NCBI RefSeq assembly: GCF_010015585.1
Contig: NW_022985077.1
Location: forward strand, 623,605 to 687,604
Source: Eremomyces bilateralis CBS 781.70
Lineage: Eukaryota > Ascomycota > Dothideomycetes > Eremomycetales > Eremomycetaceae
Reading direction: 5' to 3'
Length of the DNA stretch: 64,000 bases
A program made the translations under genes and the position numbers. The notes below the pieces were generated by a model. It worked only from the letters and a program-made list of their open reading frames with translations, searched no databases and had not been told where the DNA came from. Positions 1-11,131 of this stretch are shown here, in pieces (the first letter of the stretch is position 1; each line of letters opens with the position of its first letter).

Positions 1-2969
1 ATTCGAGTCGCTCAACTAGCGTGGCAGCCTCGTCGGTGGCGCCTTTGGCTTCGCTGTACATGCCAGCACGGCTGTACATGCCGGCAACGAATAGCCAAAT
101 TTGAACGAGCAGAGCGGTTTTATACCGCTTTTCTTGGGCCTGAGGGTATCTTGGCTGTGGTTCGTGCCCGTTAGAACCCGGGAGTTGTGCAGGTAACCGA
201 GTATCCTGCCTGGGGGGGTTGTCTAGGTGCCCGACTGGGGCTGGGGCTTGATCGGGGGCGATATTGTGACCGATAGCAGGGAGGATGCCGGCTTTGGACT
301 CGCGGTGGTGGGGCCCATCCGTCGGAAGCGGCTCATCTGAGCCTTCGTGGGGCTTGTGGTTCTCGAAAATGGAAGAGGCGCCGGAAGTGCTGGGTCGACC
401 CTTTACCGAACCCTCTCGACTTGGCGGATGTTTCTTATGTAGCTTAGCACTTGCCGACCGCTTCACGGCCGCTGCTTGAGATGCTTTACGTCCCATGCTC
501 TGTCGCCGCTCTGGCGTTCCATCGTCCCCAGTGACTTGAATAGTGGGCGTCATGGTGACCTGCGTCATTCGAGTTCGCTGTGTTGCGCTTGTACCTGGCC
601 TTGACTCTGTGATACTGTCCGATGGAGCGGAAATGGGAGAGGCGGTTTTCGGCCTTCGGAAGCTTTTGCGGCTGAATATGCTTCCTTTCACCGTCCCATT
701 AGCACTTGGCGGCGGTGCCAACCCGTTTGACGGCTTGATGGTGTCCGCATCTGGGTTCCCGAAGAGTCTGGCGTAGAGAGCGAAGAGTTCTCCAGTAGAT
801 TCCACAGCAACGTCTGAGCCTTCAATAGTCTCGAGCAAAGCAATCTGTGTCATCTTGATCTGCAATATCCCTTCTTTTTCAAAGCCATTCATATCATCAG
901 CGATCCCTTTCGTTGCAGCTTTAAGATCCATTTCCGAATCTGTACTGGCTCGCATACCCGCTTCTGATCGACCGAAGAGTACAACCGTATCGTGGAATTG
1001 ATCAAATGCCGCCTCACAAGCTTTAGCTGCAACTGCGTAATCCGAGCGAGAGGATAACGCCAGGGCCAGTAAATGCCACAATGGCATCAACTGCCTTTCT
1101 CGCTGAAACATTGACGAACTTGGGCCTTGAGGGTATACCGAAGGGGTTTCCCCGTGGTGAACAGGCGCGAGGGCTTGTTTGGCCACCTTGATCGCATTCG
1201 GGAGATCCCGCATCTCCGCCATTTGGAAGGCCAAGGAGTATAGATACTCTATAGTCTTTGGTTTTCCAAACCGAGGATCAACAGCATTCCGGAAACTCTG
1301 GATTGCCTTCGCTTGGAGCCCGGCCCGTGCAGCGACGTCATAGGTCCAGCGCGCCCAATTCGACCTGCTGATGCCAATGGCGTGGTGAGCAAGAGAAACG
1401 AATTCTGGAGAGACTTTCGGATCGAGTTGGTGCTCAGTTTGTATGCTACCCTTCGACAGACGCCGGATCGGTACAAGCACATGGGATTTCAGCCACCTCT
1501 CAAATTCGTCACAGATCTTTTCGGCTCTTTCGGCTTCCTCGAAGGATCCGTACCGACACAAGAGCTTGATAGTCTCAGCATTGGTCCATATGAACGCATC
1601 AGGCCCATCAAGGGACGGATCCTCTTCCCCAGAATTCTCGTCTCGTTCTCTCCCTCTTTTTATGATCTCCGAGTAGGAATCAAATGCTTTCATTGCCAGG
1701 TCGAACTCGGTTAAATATGAATGGACCGTAAAAAGATGTCGGAGTATTTGAGGGCTGTGGAACGTTTTGGTCGCCGCACGGTAAAGGATGTCGAGTACTC
1801 CGCGTGCGATGGCCTCCTTTCCACCGGCGCCAAGTTCTTCGTCCTGCCATGATGGGCCACAGAGGATGCGCCAATTATCCACAACAGCCTCCACCCACAT
1901 TTCCACGTCCGAATTCCGTTCGTTGGCTTTGGGAAAGGTTGTGCTCTCCAAGATGAGCTTCTCGTTCGCCGTTTCAACACTCTTCAGTTCCGCCCTTTGT
2001 TTCAGCCTCGAGCTTAGGTAGTCTTGTGGGGAGAGATCATTTGCGCTTCTGACAATTGAAGGCTGCAGCTCAGGGGAGTTTGCATCGCAAAGTATATTTT
2101 GACGAAGCATTTCGGACAGCGCCTTGTAGTACGCCACCCATACATCCTTGTGCGATTGATCCTCTTTGAAGTTTGCTCGGGATTGTTGCCAATGTTGTGT
2201 CCATAATCGGAACCCGCCCATCATAGCGCTGAAATCCACGGATCCACCTGAGCGGAGTGGGATCATGGAAACCTCGCACAGTCTTGAGAGCACTCGGTTC
2301 GTCCACAGACCGAGCTGAGGTGTCATCTGTGAGCCAGGCGTTGGAAGCACCGGCAACAGAGCGCTATACGCTCGTGCAGCTTCAGCATGGCCTGCTGTCT
2401 TCTCTAACGCTTCCCCTTTGAGGTATCCTCCCTTAACGGCGCACACTTGGATCCATTTGCGCGATTGTCTTGCGGACAGTGGTATGCTTTCTAAACTCTC
2501 GGGAATATCATTCGGTAATCTCGATATTGCAAGTGCCGGCTCCCCTAAAGAGTGGTGGACCCAAGCAAGGCACACGCTTGCTTCGAACGCGTCTTCCGGG
2601 ATCGACTTCGCGTCTTCGATGGCGGTTAGGAGCGGTGGGATATGTTTCGCTAGATCTGTGTTTGAGGTGTCGGTGTCCGTAGCGAGCCATTCAGCAATGT
2701 GTGCCTCCACTCTTGCGGTCAATGCTAGGCCTTGGAAGGATCAGCACTGTAACACCCAGAACAAAGGGGGACTCACATTTGCGATTCGGCGCATGCTTCT
2801 CGATTTTGCGTGCGAGCTCCGGCACCAGCTGCCATTGCCCGTTACAGCGTTCGAGATCGAGTTGGGATATATACCGGGCGGCTTTTCCTCCCTCATGATT
2901 ATGTCGGAGCTGCAAGACCCTCCAAATTAATAGAGATCTCATCTCGGGGCAGAAGGACCAACTTGCCAT
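1..2969 (-). CDS. YPP1: Cargo-transport protein Ypp1 / TTC7-like TPR protein, 3' end cut by window edge
   Basis: Ypp1 is the TPR scaffold that holds the PI4-kinase Stt4 with Efr3 at the plasma membrane. The readable part covers about 970 residues and runs off the left edge. Exon 1 is 2969-2777, a 52-nt intron lies at 2776-2725, and from 2724 one frame stays open to base 1 at the points I checked. The N-terminus reads ARYISQLDLERCNGQW and ELARKIEKHAPNRK, then SLTARVEAHIAEWL and AIEDAKSIPEDAFEASVCLAWVH, the typical opening of fungal Ypp1. Later stretches read WVEAVVDNWRILCGPSWQDE and, near base 60, GMYSRAGMYSEAKGATDEAA, a TPR-like helix pair. The ATG at 2969 is the only in-frame start after an upstream stop; a small extra 5' exon is possible because TTGCAG near 2910 looks like an acceptor. 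It diverges from RIX1. The family call rests on remembered motifs and overall pattern. Confidence 0.8.
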
Positions 2970-3391
2970 GATGTAATAATGTATTGCGGTCGCCTCAAGA
3001 GCGACGCCAAAGGATTTATAATGCGTCCATGCCTCAGAATATAGATATTCACAGTCTTAGAAGGGTCGACCGTGTTCAGCCAGGAAATAACTAGACGAGA
3101 AGTTGCTCCTCAGATATTTGAACACAAGTACAGCAAGCAGGAGGTTGGTTGATATGAGGATCGGCATGTCACAGCCAAAAGTTGCTGGAACACAATGTCG
3201 ACACCTTAGGCATCAAATACGATATCAGATTCTCAGCAATTGAAGATTTCTAAAATATTTTGCACCTCGAGTGTTTGTCCTTCACCATCTCTCATAATTT
3301 CTGTTCATCGCAGCTGTTAATAATCAGCTAGGCCTGGGTTTTGTTTAATTGAGGGCTCGGTTCCTTCATTTGGACTTACTCCGTGGAAAGA
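2970..3391. promoter_or_regulatory. Divergent intergenic region between YPP1 and RIX1
   Basis: This 422-bp gap lies between two start codons pointing away from each other, so it should hold both promoters. I see AT-rich stretches but no convincing TATA box or other named element. Confidence 0.5.
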
Positions 3392-5698
3392 ATGGCATCC
3401 AACCTCCGAACCATCACTTATCGACTCTCCTCCACTCCAAAACATCTCCTCCCACGAATTGCGCCCCAGCTAGTATCATTCCTCGCTGAGAGCAAAGATG
3501 CAATTGCATTCGATCAAGGGAAAGGGTCGGAACTTTCCATCCTAGCTCATAAACTTCGAACCCAGCTTTCTGCATTGCTCCAAGAAAAGAGTGTCCACTC
3601 GAGATGGACCGCCTTGGTCCTTATTAAGACCTACCTTGAGATTGGGGAATGGGATGCAGTCGAAAAATCTGCAAGCTGGGTTCGGGGCGTACTGCAACAT
3701 TTCCAGAGACCAAATCCCCTATCTGTCAAGCATTTATGTGTTCTGATCCTTTCAAGAGTCTTCCTTCTTTCTCAGGGTCATCAAACGTTCATTCGTGAAG
3801 TCGTCACACCTTCTCTATCGGCATTTGCAACTGCATGTCTCGATATACTAGGGACGACAAAGTACAGCCCAAACTTCACTCGTCAAAATGATCTCTTTCA
3901 GTCCGTCTTGTCCTGTCTTGGCGAGCTAATCCCAAATCACGCTACGTCTTTTCGTCCTTTCGAAACGAAACTGAGAGGCATATTGAAAGGGATTGCTTTC
4001 AATGACACCGTGTATATCGCAGAAAGTACCCGACAAAAGGCTGTGGATTTTCTGGTCGAGCTACACAGATGTGCCCCCAGGTCGGCCGGTGCCGAGGAAA
4101 GGAAGAAAGCGGTCAAAACATACGTGACCGAAATTCATGACGTCCTGTCTATCCTCTTCAGGGGCGTGGGAGAGGAGCATCAGCAACAATCTGCACAGAA
4201 AAATGGATTTACATCGCTTGAGGATGACCCATTACAAGACGACCCGACCCCTGCCGGGCTCCCTGGGTGGTCAGGGATCACGCCGGGCTTCGACAGAGGA
4301 ATTCGCCTGCTCCAATTGCTCAGGGCATATGTCGCGGTCCCATATCCCGATGCCGTCGACCTCCGGCTGGGTCTTGTAAATGACCTGTTGGCGAGGATAC
4401 TGTCTATGAAGGGTCCAGGTCCCGGAGAGATGGCAACTTGGGAGAAAGCCGGAAAGTTCAATTCTGCAGTCAGCATGGAAGAAATGAACGAGCTCTTTGC
4501 CCAATTGCCACTGTTCCATCTCGCCGCGATTGACATCGTTCTTTCCATCTCCAAGGTGCTTGGGACGGCCTCGTCCAGTGTCATGGCCCGAACCGCCGAG
4601 GACCTGAATTGGCTATTTACCACTAAAGCTCCGTCCTCTCAACTCCGACGTGCTGCGTACGACTTTTTATCGGCTTATATCCGCACCAGCGGACCAGCCC
4701 TCTCCAAAGATTCCATTTCCGACTTAGCTCCGGTCATGAAGTCCTGCTGCTCTGACCTCGTCCGCAATTTGGAGGCACCGAGTCAGGAAGCGAAGTCGAA
4801 CGGCGCTCCCCAGATAGAGGCGTTCACGACCTCGAAACAGAGACAAGGGAGCCCAAAGGAGTTGGACGCAGACCTATACCACGCGGCTTACAAGCTCTTG
4901 CCTCGCTTATTCAGCCTCCCGTCCAAGTACGTGGCTTCGTCACTTCGAGTACATTTCGACCAAGCCGCCCTCCTCCTTCTACATGAGGAGGCACTTTGCC
5001 TGAGCGCCGCAAACCCTCCCGCGGAAAATGCAAGCATACTGCCCCTGGCCAGAAGGTTACTGGGTTCCGTCGATCGACTCGATACATTGACTCGACCTCG
5101 TCAACCCGTCATATCCTCCACGTCTGGGACCTCGGACTTGGATGAGAATCAACTGCCTGCATCTAACATTGATGTCCAAAATACAATTCGGGAGTCGAGG
5201 CACGGTGATCCGATTATTACTATGTCGGAGGATGAACCCCATGGGCTTGCGCCCGAAGTTCAAACCACTATCATGGACGAGTCATCCGATCCCATGCAAG
5301 ACATCCTGCTGGCTCAGCATGCCGCTATGCCTTCGAACGGGGACCATGATAGCCTACCTCCAGACACGGCACGGGCAACGAAACGGCACCTTGAGATGGA
5401 GGAAGAACAATCCAAACGCCAGCGTCTGGATGTGCAAAGCTTGGGAACAACGACGACTCTTACCTCAACGTCAACCGTGTCAAAGACGTACCCAGTGGAG
5501 TCTGGCATTGACTCCGAGATTTCAAGCAATATCAAAAGCAAAGCAGAACAGCTCGCCAAGCCGGTGGCTACTGCTACGCCCGCGCAGAAAGCGGAGGCAA
5601 TTCAAGAAGTACAGGAAGAGCAGACAAGTGACGATGACAGCGACTTTGAGATCCCACCCCTTACAATGAATCCCGACGCGGATCTTGAATCCGACTAG
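3392..5698 (+). CDS. RIX1: Pre-rRNA-processing protein Rix1 (PELP1 family)
   Basis: A single uninterrupted reading frame of 768 residues. Rix1 acts with Ipi1 and Ipi3 in the nucleolus and nucleoplasm to mature pre-60S ribosomes (ITS2 processing and Rea1 docking). The first 230 residues are helical, with TALVLIKTYLEIGEWDAVE, HLCVLILSRVFLL and a following SLSAFATACLDIL, the pattern of the Rix1 N-terminal domain. The C-terminal 200 residues are acidic and low in complexity. They include KRHLEMEEEQSKRQR, a likely bipartite nuclear signal, and end in a DDDSDFEIPP-type acidic tail, as in fungal Rix1. The start is the ATG at 3392; the frame is open a little further upstream only from a GTG. The absence of introns is unusual next to multi-exon neighbours but normal for this gene. 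Confidence 0.87.
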   Translation: MASNLRTITYRLSSTPKHLLPRIAPQLVSFLAESKDAIAFDQGKGSELSILAHKLRTQLSALLQEKSVHSRWTALVLIKTYLEIGEWDAVEKSASWVRGVLQHFQRPNPLSVKHLCVLILSRVFLLSQGHQTFIREVVTPSLSAFATACLDILGTTKYSPNFTRQNDLFQSVLSCLGELIPNHATSFRPFETKLRGILKGIAFNDTVYIAESTRQKAVDFLVELHRCAPRSAGAEERKKAVKTYVTEIHDVLSILFRGVGEEHQQQSAQKNGFTSLEDDPLQDDPTPAGLPGWSGITPGFDRGIRLLQLLRAYVAVPYPDAVDLRLGLVNDLLARILSMKGPGPGEMATWEKAGKFNSAVSMEEMNELFAQLPLFHLAAIDIVLSISKVLGTASSSVMARTAEDLNWLFTTKAPSSQLRRAAYDFLSAYIRTSGPALSKDSISDLAPVMKSCCSDLVRNLEAPSQEAKSNGAPQIEAFTTSKQRQGSPKELDADLYHAAYKLLPRLFSLPSKYVASSLRVHFDQAALLLLHEEALCLSAANPPAENASILPLARRLLGSVDRLDTLTRPRQPVISSTSGTSDLDENQLPASNIDVQNTIRESRHGDPIITMSEDEPHGLAPEVQTTIMDESSDPMQDILLAQHAAMPSNGDHDSLPPDTARATKRHLEMEEEQSKRQRLDVQSLGTTTTLTSTSTVSKTYPVESGIDSEISSNIKSKAEQLAKPVATATPAQKAEAIQEVQEEQTSDDDSDFEIPPLTMNPDADLESD

Positions 5699-5868
5699 AG
5701 CCCGGGAGCAATTTTTGTCTAGTAAATCTGGTGGATTGTGGCTATGAACCATACCTGTCAATAGATGCCCTTCCTAGAGCTACCCTAGGTTTCTAATTGA
5801 AAAAAGAGCCTTTTCCTTGGATGTCCTCGTGTTAAATTCAATGCACCCCTCGATCCCTATCCTCATGC

Positions 5869-8800
5869 TCATCGATCCAACGATTGACCCAAACACATCT
5901 CATAATACATCCCCCTCCTCCCCATTAACTCCCGGTGGTTCCCCTGCTCCACAATCTTCCCTTTATTGAACACGAAAATCACATCAGCGTCCTTGATCGT
6001 CGACAACCGATGCGCCACCGCCACCGTCGTTCTCCCCGCTTTCGCCCTCTCCAACGCCGCCTGCACCACCTTCTCCGACTCGGTGTCCAGCGCCGATGTC
6101 GCCTCGTCCAACAACAGTAGCCTTGGTTTGCGGATCAGTGCACGAGCGATCGCGATCCGTTGGCGCTGACCGCCGGACAATTGCCCGCCTTTCGAGCCGC
6201 AAAGCGTGTCGAATCCGTCCGGTAACGAGGTGATGAAGTCATAGATGTTCGATTGCTGCGACGCTTGGATGATCTGCGCTTCCGTCGCGTCCGTCTCGGA
6301 GAGGCCCATGGCGATGTTCTCCCGCACCGAGGCCTGGTAGAGAACCGGTTCCTGTTGGACGAGAGATAATTGTGCGCGGTAATGGCGCGGGTTGAGCGCC
6401 GTGATGTCTTTGTCGTCGAAGCGGATGACGCCGGAGACGGGGTCGTAGAGACGCTCAAGGAGGGCGATCATGGTGGATTTCCCGCAGCCGGACGGACCGA
6501 CGAAGGCAGCGAACTGACCGGGAAGGATGATTGGGCTGATACCCTTGATGACTTTCGTACCTGGTCTTCTTGGGTAGACGAAATGGATTTTCTCGCCTTC
6601 AATACCTCCAGGAGCGTCGGAATATTTCTCGTGCTCATTGGAGCCGTCTGCTTCGCGGACGATGGAAACTTTCTTTCGCAGCGCTAGGATGGTGTTGGCA
6701 GCGGCTTGTCCTTTGGTAATGCTCGTGGTGTAAGAGAAGAACGCGGCACCCGCTTCCTAGAATGAAATCGTCAGCCTTTGTTATCATTATGGGCCTCACA
6801 AGATAGGATAGCTCATACCCCTGAGAAGATGACGGACACAAACACAATAAAGAATTGGGTTGTGGTATATTCCCCGAAAGACATGAGGCGACCACCATAC
6901 CTGTCGCAAAGTAAGCACTTCCCTCAACAGTTCATCCAGGAGACTTTACCAGAAACCCAGCGCCATAGCCAAGAATGTCACCGATTGCGACAGGGCGTAC
7001 CAGAACATAGTCCACATTAACGCTCTCGCCGAGTGTCTCGCCACTCCCGCAACCTTTTCCTCGAACATGCCGACCGTGTGCTTCTCCAAAGTCAAAGAAG
7101 CAACAGTCCGAATGGCCGAAATCGCCTCCGTCGCAAACGCAGTTCCTTCTGCAAATCGTGCACCCGTGGCATCAGCCAAGTGGGTCTCCAAGCGAATGCG
7201 TAGGTAGCCACAGAAGACGAGGACCGGTAGCGCGCCGAACACAACGGCCAAAGCAAGGCGCCAGCCCACGATGAATGCTAAGATTGAGCTGGCGGTAATG
7301 TTCACAAAATTAATAAGGATCAGACCGACGTTGAACCCGAGGAGATCCATGAGGTTTTGCGGCTCGGATGCGAGTTTCGAGACCAGTGCTCCAGTGGCAT
7401 GTTCTGGGGCGTCGAAATAGGCAATATCTTGCCGCATGAGACTCTGGAACATTTCCAGGCGGTAATGCCGAGCGCATACCTGCAATGCTATTAGGCTTAG
7501 ATGCTTTATGGATAAGAACTAGAACTAACTTGAGCGATGGTGTTCGTTGCCCATCCTAAGATGCCGTACGCAGCGAGGTTCCCCAGAGCAATGATAAAGA
7601 AAAGGAGTGAGTTAAAGTTACCCTGCTTGATCATCTCTTCGCCTTCTAACTGGAACGTGTTAAAGACTCGGGAGAAGACGATGGCCTGCGCTGGGTACGT
7701 AGCACCTCCAATGATGCAGACGATCCCCGTGACAAGCAAAGCTGGGTAGAGTTCTTTGCGCTCAGCCAGCATGATCCACAAGCTCTTAATAAGCCCATAT
7801 TGCAGCTTCAGCTCAAGTTCTTTACCGGAGGTACCATCCCCTTCTCCAGGTTGGAGCATAGTCCCGAACCTACCCAAGGTCATCCTGGTAACCGGCTGCT
7901 CCATGTCATCATCCGCGTCATCATCTTCGGAGTTGCCTAAGTCTTGAATCCGGACAAGTCGGGCATAGATGCCGTCCGCCTCGATTAACTGATCATGGGT
8001 GCCTTGCTCCGTAACAGCCCCATCCGAGAGAACTGCAATGTTATCTGCATTTCTGACTGTCGACAGCCTGTGTGCGATGACAAGCGTCGTCCGGTCTGCG
8101 GACACGTTATCGAGCGCCTTTTGTACGATCTTCTCAGCTTTCGGATCCAAAGCACTAGTTGCTTCGTCAAGAAGCAGGACTCGTGGGTTAGAAATAATAC
8201 TGCGGGCAATCGCCAATCTCTGCTTCTGGCCGCCGGAAAGCATCATTGCTCGTTCGCCGACCTGGGTCTCATATTGCTGTCTCTTCAATTAGCGAAATGT
8301 ATTGACTTCAAGAGGAAGGTTCACAGTACCCATGGGAGTTGCTCGATAAACTCATCTGCATATGCCGCTTTACATGCCTCTTTGACCAATCTCTGTTTCT
8401 CTTCGATAGGTAAATCCACCATATCGGTGCCTTCCAGGCCCAGGGCCACGTTCTCAAAAATGGATCCGGTAAACAGTACGGGCTCCTGAGCGACAACCCG
8501 GATTTGACTCCGCAGCCAACGTATATTCAGCTGGGTGATCTCGACACCGTCAAAGTATAGATTTCCTTCGCTTGGGTTGTACCAACGATTCAGGAGGCCT
8601 ACCAACGTACTCTTACCCGACCCACTGGGACCGACGACCGCCGTTGTCTTTCCGGCAGGAAAATCCAGATTCAATCCTTTCAGCACAGGCACATTCTTTC
8701 GAGCTGGATACGCAAAACGCAGATTTCGAAGACGGATGTCTCCGGCACACCTCGCCGGCCGTTTACCTTCTTCGGACAATGCGTCGATTTCAGGAACTCT

Positions 8801-10089
8801 GTCAATCGTCTTGAACATTGCCTCCGCAGCAGAAGATGCCTTCGTGACGACTAAAATCTGAGGAGCAATTGTCGTCATCGCCGTGGCAGCCACGACAACT
8901 GCGAAAATGACGCTAGTACGCAGTTAGTACGTCCTAGACAATGGATAGGTGTCGATACATACGTTACAATATCTCCTGGATTGGTGATCTCGCCACTGCC
9001 GTACATTCGAATGCCCTGCCAAAATGCTAGGCTGTAACCCGAGAAAATGCAGAAGAACTCCGACGAAAACAGAATAGCGTAGTTCAGGGACTTCTTGCGG
9101 CCGAGCTTCTCCGCATCGCGCAAGATCTCGTCATATTTAGCACTTAGCTTAGGTTGCAACCAGAACGAGTGGACCGTCCGGATGCTCGAGAAGACATCCT
9201 CAGCAAGAACACTGGCTTTAGAAAGGGTTGACAAAAACCGGGCATCTTGCTTCACGTCCACCCCAACGCAGACGCTCGTGACGAGCAAAATTGCAGGAAC
9301 AACCGCCATCGTAATCCCAGTGAGCTTAGCGTTGACGTTAAATGCAACGACAAATGCGGCGACGAACGTCGCGGTGCCTTGAAGGGTTAATCCAAGCTTC
9401 TCTGATATGCCTTGGTTGACCTGGTTGCCATTCGAAGTGATCTGGGTGGGGATGGACCCGGGTCCTGACGTGTCAAAGAACGCGATATCCTGACGAACGA
9501 CATGCCGCAGGAAGTCAATCCGCAGAGCTTTTGTCGTTCGAATGGCGGAGATAGAAATAGCCACCTTGAGACTCGTTAGTGCCGTTGGTTCCACAAGATG
9601 CATGGCTGTCAAACCGTGTAGTAGTATATGAGAGCGAACTTGGCGATGAACAAATACACAAACCATAGCCTAAAACTTGTCAGTATGGCACTTTAAATAG
9701 ACATCAGATTGTCATGGGAAGGTAACATACGCCCACCAACCCAGAGAAGATCGGAACTCGTCTGGGGTGATTGCACCGATGGCAAAGTTATTGAAGACAG
9801 TCACAAATTTGCCGAACACAAGATCCATCAATGGAAGCATTGTGCCCGCTGCAATAGCAGCGAAGAAGCTGGTGCCATTTAAAATCCATCCTAAGCGGTC
9901 TGTATATTTAAAGATTCGCTATAACGTCATCAACGGTTTGCCCAAGTATCGCCAATGGATCGTCGTGCGACTTACGAAGTAGTTTCCCAAAGCACCTCCC
10001 TCTTCCTTTTGATCTTTCAAGTCGTCTTGGGGTTTCTTCGATGTATCCCACGAAGCGATGCTCGGGCATTTTTCGTCGTTATCGGTCAT
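5869..10089 (-). CDS. ABC multidrug transporter, ABCB/MDR full-length type (Pmd1-like)
   Basis: Nine exons: 10089-9976, 9918-9731, 9669-9615, 9564-8963, 8912-8330, 8276-7530, 7479-6950, 6900-6819, 6756-5869, giving 1262 residues. Introns are 50-73 nt; intron 3 (9614-9565) has a weak GTTTGA donor but a clear CACTAAC branch site. The layout is TMD1-NBD1-TMD2-NBD2, the P-glycoprotein plan. NBD1 has Walker [10 protein letters not shown], signature LSGGQKQR and Walker [17 protein letters not shown]2 has [17 protein letters not shown] and [13 protein letters not shown], each followed by an AHRLST switch histidine. Both ATP sites look intact, so an active drug or metabolite exporter in the plasma membrane is likely. 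The substrate cannot be read from sequence. The acidic linker between the halves contains [13 protein letters not shown]. It lies divergent to a Zn2Cys6 regulator that may control it. Confidence 0.93.
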
Positions 10090-11131
10090 GTCTTCAACAG
10101 AACGCAGGACTCATGGTGCAGATTAAAGACTGCAAATGAAGAAACGACGAAAGTTAATGAAAAATGGATACAGGAATCACGAAGGACAAGAAGTCTTAGC
10201 AACATTAACCTGCGGAGAGTTTACCTATCTAGTGCATTTTACCATCCAGGTACGTCGTACGGTCTCCGCGCAGACGGCGATCTGATGGATGATCCATCAT
10301 CTTGCGGAGTATCAGAACACTGTCCAGATCACTAGTAGTAAGGTAATAATCCTGGCTGCAGCATCTTGAGTCTCGACCAAGCCGTTGAATTTCGGATCGA
10401 CATATTGTGCATCGTCGCTCAGGTTTAGAGTGGGTGCTTGGTCTTGGTTGTCGTCAATCTTCATCCGTGCTGGACTCTTGGACTCTTGGGCTTCTCCGCC
10501 ATTCGATTGATGGCAATTATACAAGATCTGTATCACCCAAGTCATCTTCAATGATTTCATGAGAATCTCGATTTCATCGAATTCGTCTAATGTGGACGAT
10601 GCAGCCACGAGCACCACCACCAAAGAACTTGAACTTGAAACGTTTGGATTCCGAGGGCGTAGGATGGGGATTGGACCCTTCCGTCTCGGTCATAGCGTCT
10701 TTTGTCTCCTCCGTAGTCCGTATTTCCGTAATTATCTAACTGCTGCTCTAGGGAACTCGAATCTTTCTGCTGCAATCATTTTATTCTATTTGGATATAAT
10801 TCTCAATGGGGCCTCTATAAAACTACGAATCGATTTACCTTGTTCCCTATGTCTTCCTAAGTCCTGATCAGTGTCTTATTCGTACTCTACCACCCTTGTC
10901 CTTCGTGGCGAAGCCGCGAAGGGGATTCCGCGGATCCCGGACTCCGGAGGGTCGCGTGGTGGCGCAGGGCTACAAAGTACAACTTCTGATGGTTAATAAT
11001 AGCGCTAACTAGGATTTCAACAATAATACCTGCCCAGATGTGACACCACCTGAGAAGAGCACGGAAACCGTGGGAGCCGCCAGGAATATCAGTTCGTTGG
11101 ATGACTGCTGCGTGCCGGGATGGAAAGTGAG
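10090..11131. promoter_or_regulatory. Shared divergent promoter region of the ABC transporter and Zn2Cys6 regulator
   Basis: About 1.04 kb separates the two start codons. Open frames here (for example 10312-10623 minus and 10559-10867 plus) show no family features and look like chance. A short GC-rich block at 10895-10975 stands out from AT-rich surroundings and carries the sites listed separately. Confidence 0.5.
10900..10946. promoter_or_regulatory. Candidate Zn2Cys6 binding sites and hairpin in the ABC/regulator promoter
   Basis: CCGCGG at 10928-10933 and CGG-ACT-CCG (CGG-N3-CCG) at 10938-10946 are arrangements of the CGG half-site bound by Zn2Cys6 dimers. Just before them CCTTCG (10900-10905) pairs with CGAAGG (10917-10922) around an 11-nt loop. 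Only the sequence matches are seen; binding by the adjacent factor is inferred. Confidence 0.35.

Noticed and set aside
10312-10623. Minus-strand frame that might be an extra 5' exon of the ABC transporter
   Set aside because: The transporter's own ATG at 10089 starts a normal N-terminus and no donor links the two.
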